A stretch of DNA of 13,340 nucleotides from CAYHWW01 sp964360145 (lineage in GTDB: Bacteria > Bdellovibrionota > UBA1018 > CAYHWW01). The DNA is taken from positions 1 to 13,340 of the forward strand of contig CAYHWW010000089.1 in the NCBI GenBank assembly GCA_964360145.1. The letters run 5' to 3'. A program made the position numbers and the translations under genes. Under the pieces are notes generated by a model. That model was given only the letters and a program-made list of their open reading frames with translations. It was not told where the DNA came from and searched no databases. This document shows positions 6,438 through 13,291 of the stretch, piece by piece. Positions within the stretch are counted from its first letter, which is position 1, and each line of letters begins with the position of its first letter.

Positions 6438-7013
6438 ATGCACAAAGACCACGAAATGCAGGGCAAGCTGAAAGACCTCATCACCGCGCTGGGTGAAGAC
6501 CCCAACCGCAATGGCTTGGTGCGCACCCCCGAACGCGCCTGGAAGGCCCTGCAATTCCTCACGTCAGGCTACAAAGTGGACATCGCCAAAATCGTCAATG
6601 GCGCCCTCTTTGAAGAGAAGTACAGCAACATGGTCATCGTCAAAAACATCGAGCTCTTTTCGATGTGCGAGCACCACATGCTGCCCTTCTATGGCAAAGC
6701 CCACGTGGCTTACATCCCCGACGGCAAAATCATCGGACTCTCCAAAATCCCCCGCATCGTGGATGCCTACGCCCGCCGACTCCAAGTGCAGGAGCGGCTT
6801 ACGGAAGAAGTGGCCAACACCTTGATGGAAATCCTCAGCCCCCTGGGCGTGGCGGTGGTCATCGAAGCCAACCACATGTGCATGATGATGCGCGGCGTGG
6901 AAAAGCAGAACTCCTACACCATCACGTCAAGCATGCGGGGTGTATTCCACGACGATGCCTCCACTCGCAGCGAATTCATGGACTTCATCAAGCGCGAGCT
7001 GAGAAACTCGTGA
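6438..7013 (+). CDS. folE: GTP cyclohydrolase I
   Basis: FolE converts GTP to 7,8-dihydroneopterin triphosphate, the first step to tetrahydrofolate and, through QueD, queuosine. The product (191 aa from ATG 6438) shows the family signature in order: 'GLVRTPERAWKAL' (26-38), the zinc site 'MCEHHMLPFYGKAHVAYIP' (76-94; C77 and H80), 'GLSKIPRIVDAYARRLQVQERLT' spanning 100-122, and 'HMCMMMRGVEKQNSYTITSS' (146-165; C148 the third zinc ligand). All key residues are present, and length matches short FolE proteins such as that of Bacillus. The frame is open back to a TTG at 6402 that overlaps the Bfd-like stop, but that extension (TPPPPLRHDRL) is unconserved-looking and includes a run of seven C, so ATG 6438 or ATG 6456 is preferred. 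No strong ribosome-binding site precedes any candidate. Cotranscribed with the Bfd-like gene and DUF309 gene. Confidence 0.95.
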   Translation: MHKDHEMQGKLKDLITALGEDPNRNGLVRTPERAWKALQFLTSGYKVDIAKIVNGALFEEKYSNMVIVKNIELFSMCEHHMLPFYGKAHVAYIPDGKIIGLSKIPRIVDAYARRLQVQERLTEEVANTLMEILSPLGVAVVIEANHMCMMMRGVEKQNSYTITSSMRGVFHDDASTRSEFMDFIKRELRNS

Positions 7014-7027
7014 TAAACTGAGGGCCC

Positions 7028-7513
7028 ATGGCGCCCCGGGACGAAGACCTCGATAAAACACCGATCCTTCTCCATCCGCGCGTCAAGCAGCAGATGTTCA
7101 AGCCAGGCCAAGACCTTTTCAACGACGAGAAATACTTCGAAGCCCACGAGGAGTGGGAAAAGCTCTGGAAGATGGAAATGGGCCTCGACCGCACCTGGCT
7201 TCAGGGCCTGATCCAAGTGGCGGGCCATTTTGTCTTGATCGGCCACCACCGCTACCACGCGTCTTACCGCATGGCGCTCCATGCCCTGGAGAAGATCTCA
7301 GTGACGCTGCCCCTGGGCAGCATCTATCGAAAGCTTGATTTGGAGCCCATCGTCAGTGGGCTTCACTACAACGTGCAATTGCTGGCGCCCCATGTGCGCA
7401 GCTACATCGGCCCCGACTTGGGCGAGGACCTGAAAGAGCAGCTGGGCGCTCCCCTGGGCAGTGAGCACAAGCTGGACACGGCGCAGTTTCTTTATCCAAA
7501 GCTCTTTGAGTAG
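7028..7513 (+). CDS. DUF309 domain-containing protein
   Basis: The 161-aa product contains the DUF309 helical motif 'LFNDEKYFEAHEEWEKLW' (about 30-47) followed by 'RTWLQGLIQVAGHFVLIGHHRY' (read in parts, 55-75), the usual pair of conserved helices; the biochemical role of the family is unknown to me. GAGGG a few bases before ATG 7028 is a good ribosome-binding site. It begins 14 bp after the folE stop, so it is very probably cotranscribed. The C-terminal 70 residues extend beyond the DUF309 core and are unrecognised. The gene ends only 20 bp from the convergent cNMP-binding gene. Confidence 0.85.
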   Translation: MAPRDEDLDKTPILLHPRVKQQMFKPGQDLFNDEKYFEAHEEWEKLWKMEMGLDRTWLQGLIQVAGHFVLIGHHRYHASYRMALHALEKISVTLPLGSIYRKLDLEPIVSGLHYNVQLLAPHVRSYIGPDLGEDLKEQLGAPLGSEHKLDTAQFLYPKLFE

Positions 7514-7517
7514 AGTC

Positions 7518-7528
7518 GCCCTAAGGGC
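7518..7528. other. Small inverted repeat in the 20-bp convergent gap
   Basis: GCCC-TAA-GGGC lies between the stop codons of the DUF309 and cNMP-binding genes. The stem is only 4 bp and there is no T-run, so a terminator role is unproven. Its right half, AGGGCTCG, recurs in the palindrome at 11470-11491. Confidence 0.25.
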
Positions 7529-7533
7529 TCGCC

Positions 7534-8001
7534 CTACGAAGACTTGGCCATGATCCCCTGAATCAAGAGATCCTTGTTCGCCTTGGACAACCGGTCAAAG
7601 AGCAGGCTCGCGATGGTCCGATAGATGCTCGCCACCACGAAGGGAAAGCGCTCCATGAAGGCTTGGAAATCCTCGGCGGAGAGGGCCATGCACTCGCAGC
7701 GGCTCTGAGCGATGACGTTGGCGCTTTTGCTGAACTTGCCCAGGAGAATGCTCTCTCCGAAGTATGGCTGGAACGCGGCATCCGCCTTGCCGATGACAAC
7801 GATATCGCCCTTTTCATCAGTTTTGTTGATGACCACCTGCCCCTTCAAGAGGAAGAACATGCGAGGGTCGTTCTTCTTTTCATCGATGAGGTAGTCCCGG
7901 GGCTCGAACACCACTGGTTTCAAAAGCTGCTCCAACATCTGGACCGCATCAGGGTTCAGCTCAACAGCCCTGAAGAGGGCGAACTTGAGGATGTCACTCA
8001 T
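7534..8001 (-). CDS. Stand-alone cyclic-nucleotide-binding-domain protein
   Basis: The 155-aa product is a single Crp/Fnr-type cNMP-binding beta-roll (about 10-115) with a short helical C-terminus and no DNA-binding domain, so it is not itself a Crp-type regulator. The phosphate-binding-cassette region reads 'YFGESILLGKFSKSANV' (80-96). The FGE and SA positions are conserved, but the arginine that grips the cyclic phosphate in R-S/T-A is K92, and the cassette is the same length as usual. Binding of cAMP or cGMP may therefore be weak or absent. The ATG overlaps the lipB stop (ATGA), so it is translationally coupled to lipB and is the last gene of the lipoylation/E2/E3 cluster. How a cyclic-nucleotide sensor would bear on lipoylation is unknown. 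Confidence 0.87.
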   Translation of the reverse strand: MSDILKFALFRAVELNPDAVQMLEQLLKPVVFEPRDYLIDEKKNDPRMFFLLKGQVVINKTDEKGDIVVIGKADAAFQPYFGESILLGKFSKSANVIAQSRCECMALSAEDFQAFMERFPFVVASIYRTIASLLFDRLSKANKDLLIQGIMAKSS

Positions 8002-8708
8002 GGTGCGTGGGAGCTCGCGAATTTGGCGCGATCCAACTCAACATAGTAGGCGGCGAGTTTTTCGAAGCCCTTAATGAGCTCAGCCTTCACGGTCTCCAGC
8101 AACGCAGGGCCTTCCGCCTCGGGGAGACTCTTCTCCGCCAGAACGGAACTCAACACATCGCCCTTGAAACCGCAGGGCTCGATGGCCTGGAAGTAGCGCA
8201 TATCAGGGTGCACGTTCAATGCGACCCCATGGTAGGCCACCCAGTGCTTGATGTGCACGCCGATGGAACCCAGTTTGCGGTCCCCCACCCAAAGCCCCGT
8301 TTCAAGCTGGCCGGGTTCCAGCGCGAGGGTTTCGGGGGTGGGACGGCCGGGCAACCCCACCGCTTGCACCGAGGCCACCATGACTTTTTCCAAGTCCTTC
8401 AAGAATCGGCGTACGTCGCGATGGGCGAGGCGAAAAATAGGATAGGCCACGATCTGGCCGGGGCCGTGATAGGTCATCTTGCCCCCGCGATCCACGGCCA
8501 CCACGGGCACCGGCCCCAATTCAGGCACATGCACGGTTGCGGGCAGCACCGTCGTTTTGCTCATGGCCCGGCCCACGGTGTACACCGGCGGGTGCTCCAC
8601 GATGATGAGGGTGTCGGGGCATTGATCCTGGATACGAGCCTCCAAGACCTTCTTCTGAATCTCCAAAGCTTCCGCGTAGCCACGACGGCCCAAGTCGATG
8701 AGCTCCAC
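7998..8708 (-). CDS. lipB: Octanoyltransferase (lipoyl(octanoyl) transferase)
   Basis: LipB moves octanoate from octanoyl-ACP to the lysine of lipoyl domains in E2 subunits, ahead of LipA. The 236-aa product shows 'IIVEHPPVYTVGR' (35-47), 'DRGGKMTYHGPGQIVAYP' (73-90), catalytic K145 in 'VGDRKLGSIG' (141-150) and catalytic C179 in 'AIEPCG' (175-180). Start: GTG at 8708, one base overlapping the TAG stop of lpd, with GAGGA 7 nt upstream. The open frame extends to 8783 inside lpd, but that portion is not LipB-like. The order lpd-lipB-cNMP protein, with 1-bp and 4-bp overlaps, indicates translational coupling. Confidence 0.95.
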   Translation of the reverse strand: MELIDLGRRGYAEALEIQKKVLEARIQDQCPDTLIIVEHPPVYTVGRAMSKTTVLPATVHVPELGPVPVVAVDRGGKMTYHGPGQIVAYPIFRLAHRDVRRFLKDLEKVMVASVQAVGLPGRPTPETLALEPGQLETGLWVGDRKLGSIGVHIKHWVAYHGVALNVHPDMRYFQAIEPCGFKGDVLSSVLAEKSLPEAEGPALLETVKAELIKGFEKLAAYYVELDRAKFASSHAP

Positions 8709-10132
8709 TACATTGTCCTCTCGGCGGGACGCGTCGGTTTTGCGATGACGTGGATGGGGTGACCCAGCGCCACTTCCGCGCACTCCATCAGTGCCTCCGG
8801 CAGCGTGGGGTGGGCATGGATGGTGAGGGCCAGATCTTCGGCGGTGGCACCCATTTCGAGGGCCAAGGCCGCTTCGCCCAAGAGCGAGCTCGCATCAGTG
8901 CCCACGATGTGAACGCCGAGGAGACGCTCGGTCTTGCGGTCCATGACGAGCTTCACGAAGCCTTCGGTGGCGCCGCTGGCGATGGCTTTACCTAATGCCG
9001 CGAAAGGGAACTGGGCGCTCACGGCGTCAAAGCCTTTTGCTTTAGCTTCAACCTCGGTGAGGCCCACCGCCGCGATTTCCGGGTCGGTGAAGACCACGGC
9101 GGGAATGATGGTGGTATCGAAGGCGCTCTTTTTGCCGGAAATGACTTCCGCGGCCACGATGCCTTCTTTGCTGGCCTTGTGGGCCAGCAACATGCCACCA
9201 GCGACATCGCCGATGGCGTAAACGCCGACGGCTTTTGTGCGGCACTGACGGTCAATGTCGATGAAGCCCTTCGCGTTGGGGGCCAGTCCGATTTTTTCGA
9301 GGCCGAGGCCATCGCTATTGGGCCTGCGTCCCACGGTGACCAACACCACGTCGCACTCCAAAGTTTTGGTGGCGCCGCCTGCTTCATAGGTCACTTCCAC
9401 GCCCTTGCCGGACTTCTTGCAAGCCTTGGCTTTGGCGCCGGTGATGATCTCCACGCCACGTTTCTTCAAAAGACGAGTCACCACATTGACGCAATCCTGG
9501 TCCATGGCGGCAAGCGCAGCAGGCCCTCCCTCCAAAACAGTCACTTGTGACCCCACCTTGGAAAGATAGGTGCCCAGCTCAAGGCCGATGTAACCACCAC
9601 CGATGACTACGAGGCGCAGGGGGGGCTTGGTGAGATCAAGGGCCTCAGTGGAGGTGATGATCTGTTTGCCATCGGGCTCGAAGCCCGGGATGACTAAGCT
9701 ACGGGAGCCCGTGGCGATGACCACGTTCTTGTAGGTCAGTGTCTTCGTGCCGTCTTTGCCTGTGAACTTGATGCGACCGGGGCCTTCAAATACGGCGGTG
9801 CCCATGAGAATCTCCACCTTGTTGGCCTTGAGCAGCATGCCCACGCCGCCGGTGAGCTTCTTCACTACGGTGTCTTTCCATGCCTTCAACTTCCCAAGAT
9901 CGATGCCGCCCACCTTGACATCAATGCCCATGTCGGTGGCGTGATGGCCCAGGGACTCATAGTAATTGCCGGCGTGGATGAGGGCCTTCGATGGGATGCA
10001 CCCCACGTTCAGGCACACGCCGCCCAAGAACTCGCGATCAATGACGGCGGTCTTTTGGCCCAACTGAGCGGCCTTGATGGCGCAAACATAGCCACCTGGG
10101 CCGGCACCGATAACGATGGTGTCGAAGTTCAT
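8708..10132 (-). CDS. lpdA: Dihydrolipoyl dehydrogenase (E3)
   Basis: E3 reoxidises dihydrolipoyl groups on E2 subunits, reducing NAD+. The 474-aa product has the FAD Rossmann motif 'IGAGPGGY' (8-15), the redox disulfide 'GGVCLNVGCIPSKA' (37-50; C40 and C45), an NAD-binding 'VIGGGYIGLELG' in the middle, 'YAIGDVAGGMLLAHKA' near 310-325, and the active-site 'HAHPTLPEAL' (439-448; H441, E446). All catalytic residues are present and the length is standard; no lipoyl domain is fused. Its ATG overlaps the stop of the E2 gene by one base (TGATG), and its stop TAG overlaps the lipB GTG by one base. Confidence 0.96.
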   Translation of the reverse strand: MNFDTIVIGAGPGGYVCAIKAAQLGQKTAVIDREFLGGVCLNVGCIPSKALIHAGNYYESLGHHATDMGIDVKVGGIDLGKLKAWKDTVVKKLTGGVGMLLKANKVEILMGTAVFEGPGRIKFTGKDGTKTLTYKNVVIATGSRSLVIPGFEPDGKQIITSTEALDLTKPPLRLVVIGGGYIGLELGTYLSKVGSQVTVLEGGPAALAAMDQDCVNVVTRLLKKRGVEIITGAKAKACKKSGKGVEVTYEAGGATKTLECDVVLVTVGRRPNSDGLGLEKIGLAPNAKGFIDIDRQCRTKAVGVYAIGDVAGGMLLAHKASKEGIVAAEVISGKKSAFDTTIIPAVVFTDPEIAAVGLTEVEAKAKGFDAVSAQFPFAALGKAIASGATEGFVKLVMDRKTERLLGVHIVGTDASSLLGEAALALEMGATAEDLALTIHAHPTLPEALMECAEVALGHPIHVIAKPTRPAERTM

Positions 10133-11457
10133 CAGATCATCTCCAACATAAGTTTCTTGGGATTACCTACCGTGGCCATGAACTCATTGATGAAACGAGC
10201 GGCGACGGCGCCATCCACAACGCGGTGGTCCACAGAAATGGAGAACCAGGTCATATCCGCCACGACGATTTGGTCATTCTTGATATGGGGGCGCTTGGCG
10301 ATCTTGTTGAAGCCCAAAATCGCCACTTCCGGGTGATTGATGATGGGGGTTGCGAACAATCCGCCAATGGTGCCCGCATTAGTGATGGTGAACGTGCCAC
10401 CCTTCAACTCATCCATGGTGAGTTTCTTCGCTTGGGCGCGGGCCGCCAGATCCTGGATCTCGTAGGCGATCTCCAAGATGGTTTTCTTGTCGGCGTCCTT
10501 CACCACGGGGACCATGAGGCCGTCGGCGGTGTCCATGGCGATGCCGATATTGTAGTAGTTCTTCACCACGATGTTGCCCGCCTGGGGGCCCTCCTCAAGC
10601 AGCGAAGAATTCAACATGGGGAATTTGCGCAACGCCTGGATGACGGCTTTCACGAGGAAGGGCAAGTAGGTGAGCTTGATGCCCTTTTCTTCCGCGACTT
10701 TTTTCATGTCGCTTCTGAAGCGCACCAACTCAGACACATCGCACTCATCCACGTAGGTGAAGTGGGCTGCGGTGTCTTTGCTGTGGCGCATGCCTTCGGC
10801 GATCTTCTTGCGCACGCCACGCAGCGGAATCAAAGTCTCCCGCGCGGAGGGCGCAAAGGGGTTGACGGGGCGCGTGGGCGTTACGGCGGGGCCACGGGCA
10901 CTCATACCCGGGGCGGGCATGATGGGCGCGGCGTAGCTGGGGCTACCCGCGGGAGATGCGGCGACGAAGCGCTGGACGTCGTCTTTCAACACGCGGCCCT
11001 TTGGGCCCGTGGCGGGGATGGAACGAATGTCGACGCCGGTCTCACGGGCAAGACGCCGGGTCGCGGGGGATGCGAGCACGAGGCCCGCTTCGGCGATGTA
11101 CTCCATGCCACCGCCGCTGCCAGCAGCAGCCGTTGGCGCTGCGTAAGCAGGCGCTGCGTGCGATGCCGCGGGTGCGGCAACTGGAGCCGCGGTTTTCGCG
11201 GCAACGGCACTGGTACCTGCACCGACGCCCTCTTTGATCTTGGCAATGGTTTGGCCGACTTTCACCACATCGCCTTCTTTAGCCATCAACGCTTCGATGA
11301 CGCCACCTACGGAGGTGGGCACTTCCACGGTGGCTTTATCCGTCATCAACTCCACCAAGGCCTGGTCCTCCTTCACGGTGTCGCCGGGCTTCACCAACCA
11401 ACGCACCAATTCACCTTCGTGGACACCTTCGCCAAGTTCAGGGAGTTTGAATTCCAT
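10132..11457 (-). CDS. 2-oxoacid dehydrogenase E2 (dihydrolipoamide acyltransferase)
   Basis: E2 carries the acyl group on a lipoyl arm and passes it to CoA at the core of a large complex. The 441-aa product has one lipoyl domain (1-77; lipoyl-lysine K41 in 'TDKATVEVP'), an Ala/Pro-rich flexible linker (about 80-118), a peripheral-subunit-binding domain (about 129-167, 'SPATRRLARETGVDIRSIPATG' in pieces), a second linker, and the catalytic domain (about 208-441) with H411 and D415 in 'DHRVVDG'. It is complete. Whether it serves pyruvate or branched-chain 2-oxoacids cannot be told here; no E1 gene is in the window. Start ATG 11457 has AGGAAAGG nearby and lies 20 bp inside the lipA coding end, so translation is coupled. 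A 22-bp palindrome ends 13 nt before the start. Confidence 0.94.
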   Translation of the reverse strand: MEFKLPELGEGVHEGELVRWLVKPGDTVKEDQALVELMTDKATVEVPTSVGGVIEALMAKEGDVVKVGQTIAKIKEGVGAGTSAVAAKTAAPVAAPAASHAAPAYAAPTAAAGSGGGMEYIAEAGLVLASPATRRLARETGVDIRSIPATGPKGRVLKDDVQRFVAASPAGSPSYAAPIMPAPGMSARGPAVTPTRPVNPFAPSARETLIPLRGVRKKIAEGMRHSKDTAAHFTYVDECDVSELVRFRSDMKKVAEEKGIKLTYLPFLVKAVIQALRKFPMLNSSLLEEGPQAGNIVVKNYYNIGIAMDTADGLMVPVVKDADKKTILEIAYEIQDLAARAQAKKLTMDELKGGTFTITNAGTIGGLFATPIINHPEVAILGFNKIAKRPHIKNDQIVVADMTWFSISVDHRVVDGAVAARFINEFMATVGNPKKLMLEMI

Positions 11458-12397
11458 GTATCGCCTTTCCTGAAGGGCTCGAGCCCTTCAGCATGTTCGT
11501 GATGAAAAATTCGCCTGCTTTATAGCTGGAACGCACCAAAGGGCCGGACGCCACGTAGGCGTAGCCCATGTCCTTGCCCACTTGTTCTAAATGCTGGAAC
11601 TCCGCCGGAGTTACGAAGCGCTCCACCTTCAAATGACGTTTGGTGGGCTGCAGGTACTGGCCAAAGGTAATGACGTCCACGCCGCGGGCGCGGAGATCCT
11701 TCATGGTTTCTAAAACCTCTTCATAGGTTTCGCCGAGGCCTAGCATGATGGAGGTTTTGGTAAGCATGCGGCGACCGGCTCGAGCAGCGTGCTCTTTCAC
11801 CGCGGTGAGCACGGAGCAAGACTGCTCGTAGCCCGCGCGGGGGTCCCGCACACTGCGCTGCAACCGCGGCACTGTCTCTACGTTGTGGGCATAGACGTCC
11901 ACGCCGGCATCCACGAGGCCCACGGCCAATGCGAGGTCACCGCGCCAATCTGGCGTCAGTGTTTCGACGAGCATGTGGGGCGCGAGGCGCTTGATCTCCC
12001 GCACCGTGGTGGCGAAATGGTCGGCCCCTTGATCGGGCAGATCGTCGCGATCGACGGATGTGAGCACGACATACTCAAAGGGGGATTTTGAAATGACATC
12101 CGCCACCTTGTATGGCTCATCCAGATCGAGCTTACCCCGGGGGTTACCGGTTTTCACCGCGCAGAACTTACAGCCGCGGGTGCAGACCTCGCCAAGGAGC
12201 ATAATAGTGGTGGTACCGCCGCTCCAGCACTCGCCCATATTGGGGCAACGGGCCTCTTCACAGACCGTGTTGAGCTTCAGCTCCCGGAGCGTTGCTTTGA
12301 TGCTGGTGTATTCAGGGCCACCGGGCGCACGCACCCGCAACCAATCTGGTTTGCGAGGAGCCTCGAGAGCCTCAATGGGTGGGTTCGGCGACTGCAT
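11438..12397 (-). CDS. lipA: Lipoyl synthase
   Basis: LipA is a radical-SAM enzyme that inserts two sulfurs into octanoyl groups on lipoyl domains. Numbering from ATG 12397 (319 aa): 'CEEARCPNMGEC' (46-57) gives the auxiliary 4Fe-4S ligands C46, C51, C57; 'CTRGCKFCAV' (72-81) gives the radical-SAM ligands C72, C76, C79; the C-terminal 'RSSYKAGEF' (289-297) supplies the conserved serine ligand. Length and motif spacing are standard. An in-frame GTG at 12412 is an alternative start; neither start has a strong ribosome-binding site. It overlaps the E2 start by 20 bp at the 3' end, so LipA production is tied to its substrate protein. An E2-lipA-lipB grouping makes functional sense. Confidence 0.96.
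   Translation of the reverse strand: MQSPNPPIEALEAPRKPDWLRVRAPGGPEYTSIKATLRELKLNTVCEEARCPNMGECWSGGTTTIMLLGEVCTRGCKFCAVKTGNPRGKLDLDEPYKVADVISKSPFEYVVLTSVDRDDLPDQGADHFATTVREIKRLAPHMLVETLTPDWRGDLALAVGLVDAGVDVYAHNVETVPRLQRSVRDPRAGYEQSCSVLTAVKEHAARAGRRMLTKTSIMLGLGETYEEVLETMKDLRARGVDVITFGQYLQPTKRHLKVERFVTPAEFQHLEQVGKDMGYAYVASGPLVRSSYKAGEFFITNMLKGSSPSGKAIHGIQTP
11470..11491. repeat. 22-bp perfect palindrome in lipA tail, just before E2 start
   Basis: Bases 11470-11491 form a perfect palindrome whose core is AGGGCTCGAGCCCT (11474-11487). It codes for L-K-G-S-S-P-S of LipA on the minus strand. In the mRNA it would sit immediately upstream of the E2 ribosome-binding region (AGGAAAGG-N6-ATG), sharing its last bases. 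It could be a hairpin setting the lipA:E2 expression ratio, an RNA-processing site, or simply a dimer-protein site or chance. Confidence 0.6.
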
Positions 12398-12442
12398 AGG
12401 CGGTGGTTCCACTGAACCACATCTTGAGCGCCAGGGCCATCT

Positions 12443-12664
12443 TTACCAGAACACCATGAGCCCCTGGATGAGGGCATAATGCATGGGATTTCCCTGGGGA
12501 TTGGCTGCTACGTCGGGCTTCAGGCCGGCGGCCAACATGATCTTCTCCAGGCTTGTGAAGGGCAGGAAGGCCTTTGAACATTTACCGCAACGCACAACTT
12601 CCTTTTCGGCTTCATTGATGTAGCCGCAGGCGTGGCAGAGGCGGAAGGTGCATTCGAATTCCAT
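12443..12664 (-). CDS. Small zinc-ribbon protein
   Basis: The 73-aa product (ATG 12664) carries two CxxC pairs 16 residues apart: C10-HA-C13 in 'RLCHACGYINEAE' and C26-GK-C29 in 'VVRCGKCSKAF', the layout of a zinc ribbon or rubredoxin-like knuckle. Residues after 35 are non-distinctive. AAGGAA lies 8 nt before the ATG; the frame is open to 12688, but the extension is not needed. It heads the minus-strand run into lipA with a gap of about 45 bp. I do not recognise the family; a small RNA-, DNA- or protein-binding role or redox role is possible. Confidence 0.75.
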   Translation of the reverse strand: MEFECTFRLCHACGYINEAEKEVVRCGKCSKAFLPFTSLEKIMLAAGLKPDVAANPQGNPMHYALIQGLMVFW

Positions 12665-12789
12665 GATGTGATTCCTTATGGAACCCATCGGGAAAATGGC
12701 CGACGAATACCAGAGTGTTTAAGTCGACACGGGCAAATCTTGCCCAGTAATACCAAAAGGTACGCCGTTACTTTTTGCGACTCATCGCG
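12665..12789. promoter_or_regulatory. Intergenic segment with GGGCAA-ATC-TTGCCC hairpin
   Basis: The 125-bp gap between the small exported-protein gene and the zinc-ribbon gene contains a perfect 6-bp stem with ATC loop at 12731-12745. It could be the 3' end of the exported-protein transcript, though no T-run follows, or an operator. The promoter of the zinc-ribbon/lipA/E2 cluster should also be here, but I see no convincing -35/-10 pair. Confidence 0.35.
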
Positions 12790-13218
12790 TCATTGAGGCA
12801 GCACTGAATAGAGCGTGGGCGGCGACCAGGCTGTGGGTGCGAAGCCTGCGGCGAAAGGCGTGCCCGAGAAGATGGCCGCAGTGGCGAGGTATTTATCCCA
12901 GGCCTGAAATGCGGGGTTCTCCAGGGGAGGCGCCGCATAGGCTGAGAGGTTGCGGAAAAAGTCAGCGGTGGGGTCGGCATAGAAGCCTGTATTGAGGCTC
13001 ACTTCCCGGCCAAAATAGGTGCCATCTACGCGGTGAGCGATGTCAGTACCAAAGGTCAGGCTCGAAGCCACCAGCGGGGCGCTTAAATCCATGGGCCCGG
13101 AAGCGCCGCCCTCGCAGTTGATGCAGTCAAATTCGCTGGCAACGCTAGCGGTCAAAAAGGCGCTGAAGAGCACGAGACCCATATAAAGCTTACGGCGACG
13201 GGCAAGGGTAAAGGCCAT
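12790..13218 (-). CDS. Unrecognised small exported protein
   Basis: The 142-aa product (ATG 13218, with AGGAG 8 nt upstream) begins with a basic ARRRK segment and a hydrophobic run, with a cut predicted after S-V-A near residue 27; it should be exported. The RRRK sequence is faintly Tat-like but the motif is not convincing. The mature part begins S-E-F-D-C-I-N-C, with only two cysteines (C32, C35), followed by a Gly/Ala/Ser/Pro-rich stretch and aromatic residues. I recognise no family. The frame is open upstream to 13296, but that part lacks a ribosome-binding site. A possible mRNA hairpin CTCCT/AGGAG around the ribosome-binding site is noted separately. Confidence 0.6.
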   Translation of the reverse strand: MAFTLARRRKLYMGLVLFSAFLTASVASEFDCINCEGGASGPMDLSAPLVASSLTFGTDIAHRVDGTYFGREVSLNTGFYADPTADFFRNLSAYAAPPLENPAFQAWDKYLATAAIFSGTPFAAGFAPTAWSPPTLYSVLPQ

Positions 13219-13285
13219 GGATAGACTCCTCTGGACCCTAGGAGAGCAAGGTTGGTGCCAGAGTGAAGCATAATGATTACAATAT

Positions 13286-13291
13286 GTTATA
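13286..13291 (-). promoter_or_regulatory. Possible -10 box of the small exported-protein gene
   Basis: On the minus strand, TATAAC lies in an AT-rich stretch (13263-13315) about 70 bases upstream of ATG 13218. No good -35 box is seen at 16-18 bp, so this is a weak call. Confidence 0.3.

Noticed and set aside
8709..8783. Upstream extension of lipB
   Set aside because: It lies within the C-terminal end of lpd, is not LipB-like, and a GTG with a good ribosome-binding site lies at 8708.
10225..11502. Long plus-strand frame opposite the E2 gene
   Set aside because: Antisense of the E2 gene with no recognisable domain and a low-complexity His/Gly-rich translation.
12372..12440. 22-codon minus-strand frame between the zinc-ribbon gene and lipA
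   Set aside because: Starts with an ATG but overlaps the lipA start in another frame, with no clear ribosome-binding site and no recognisable product.
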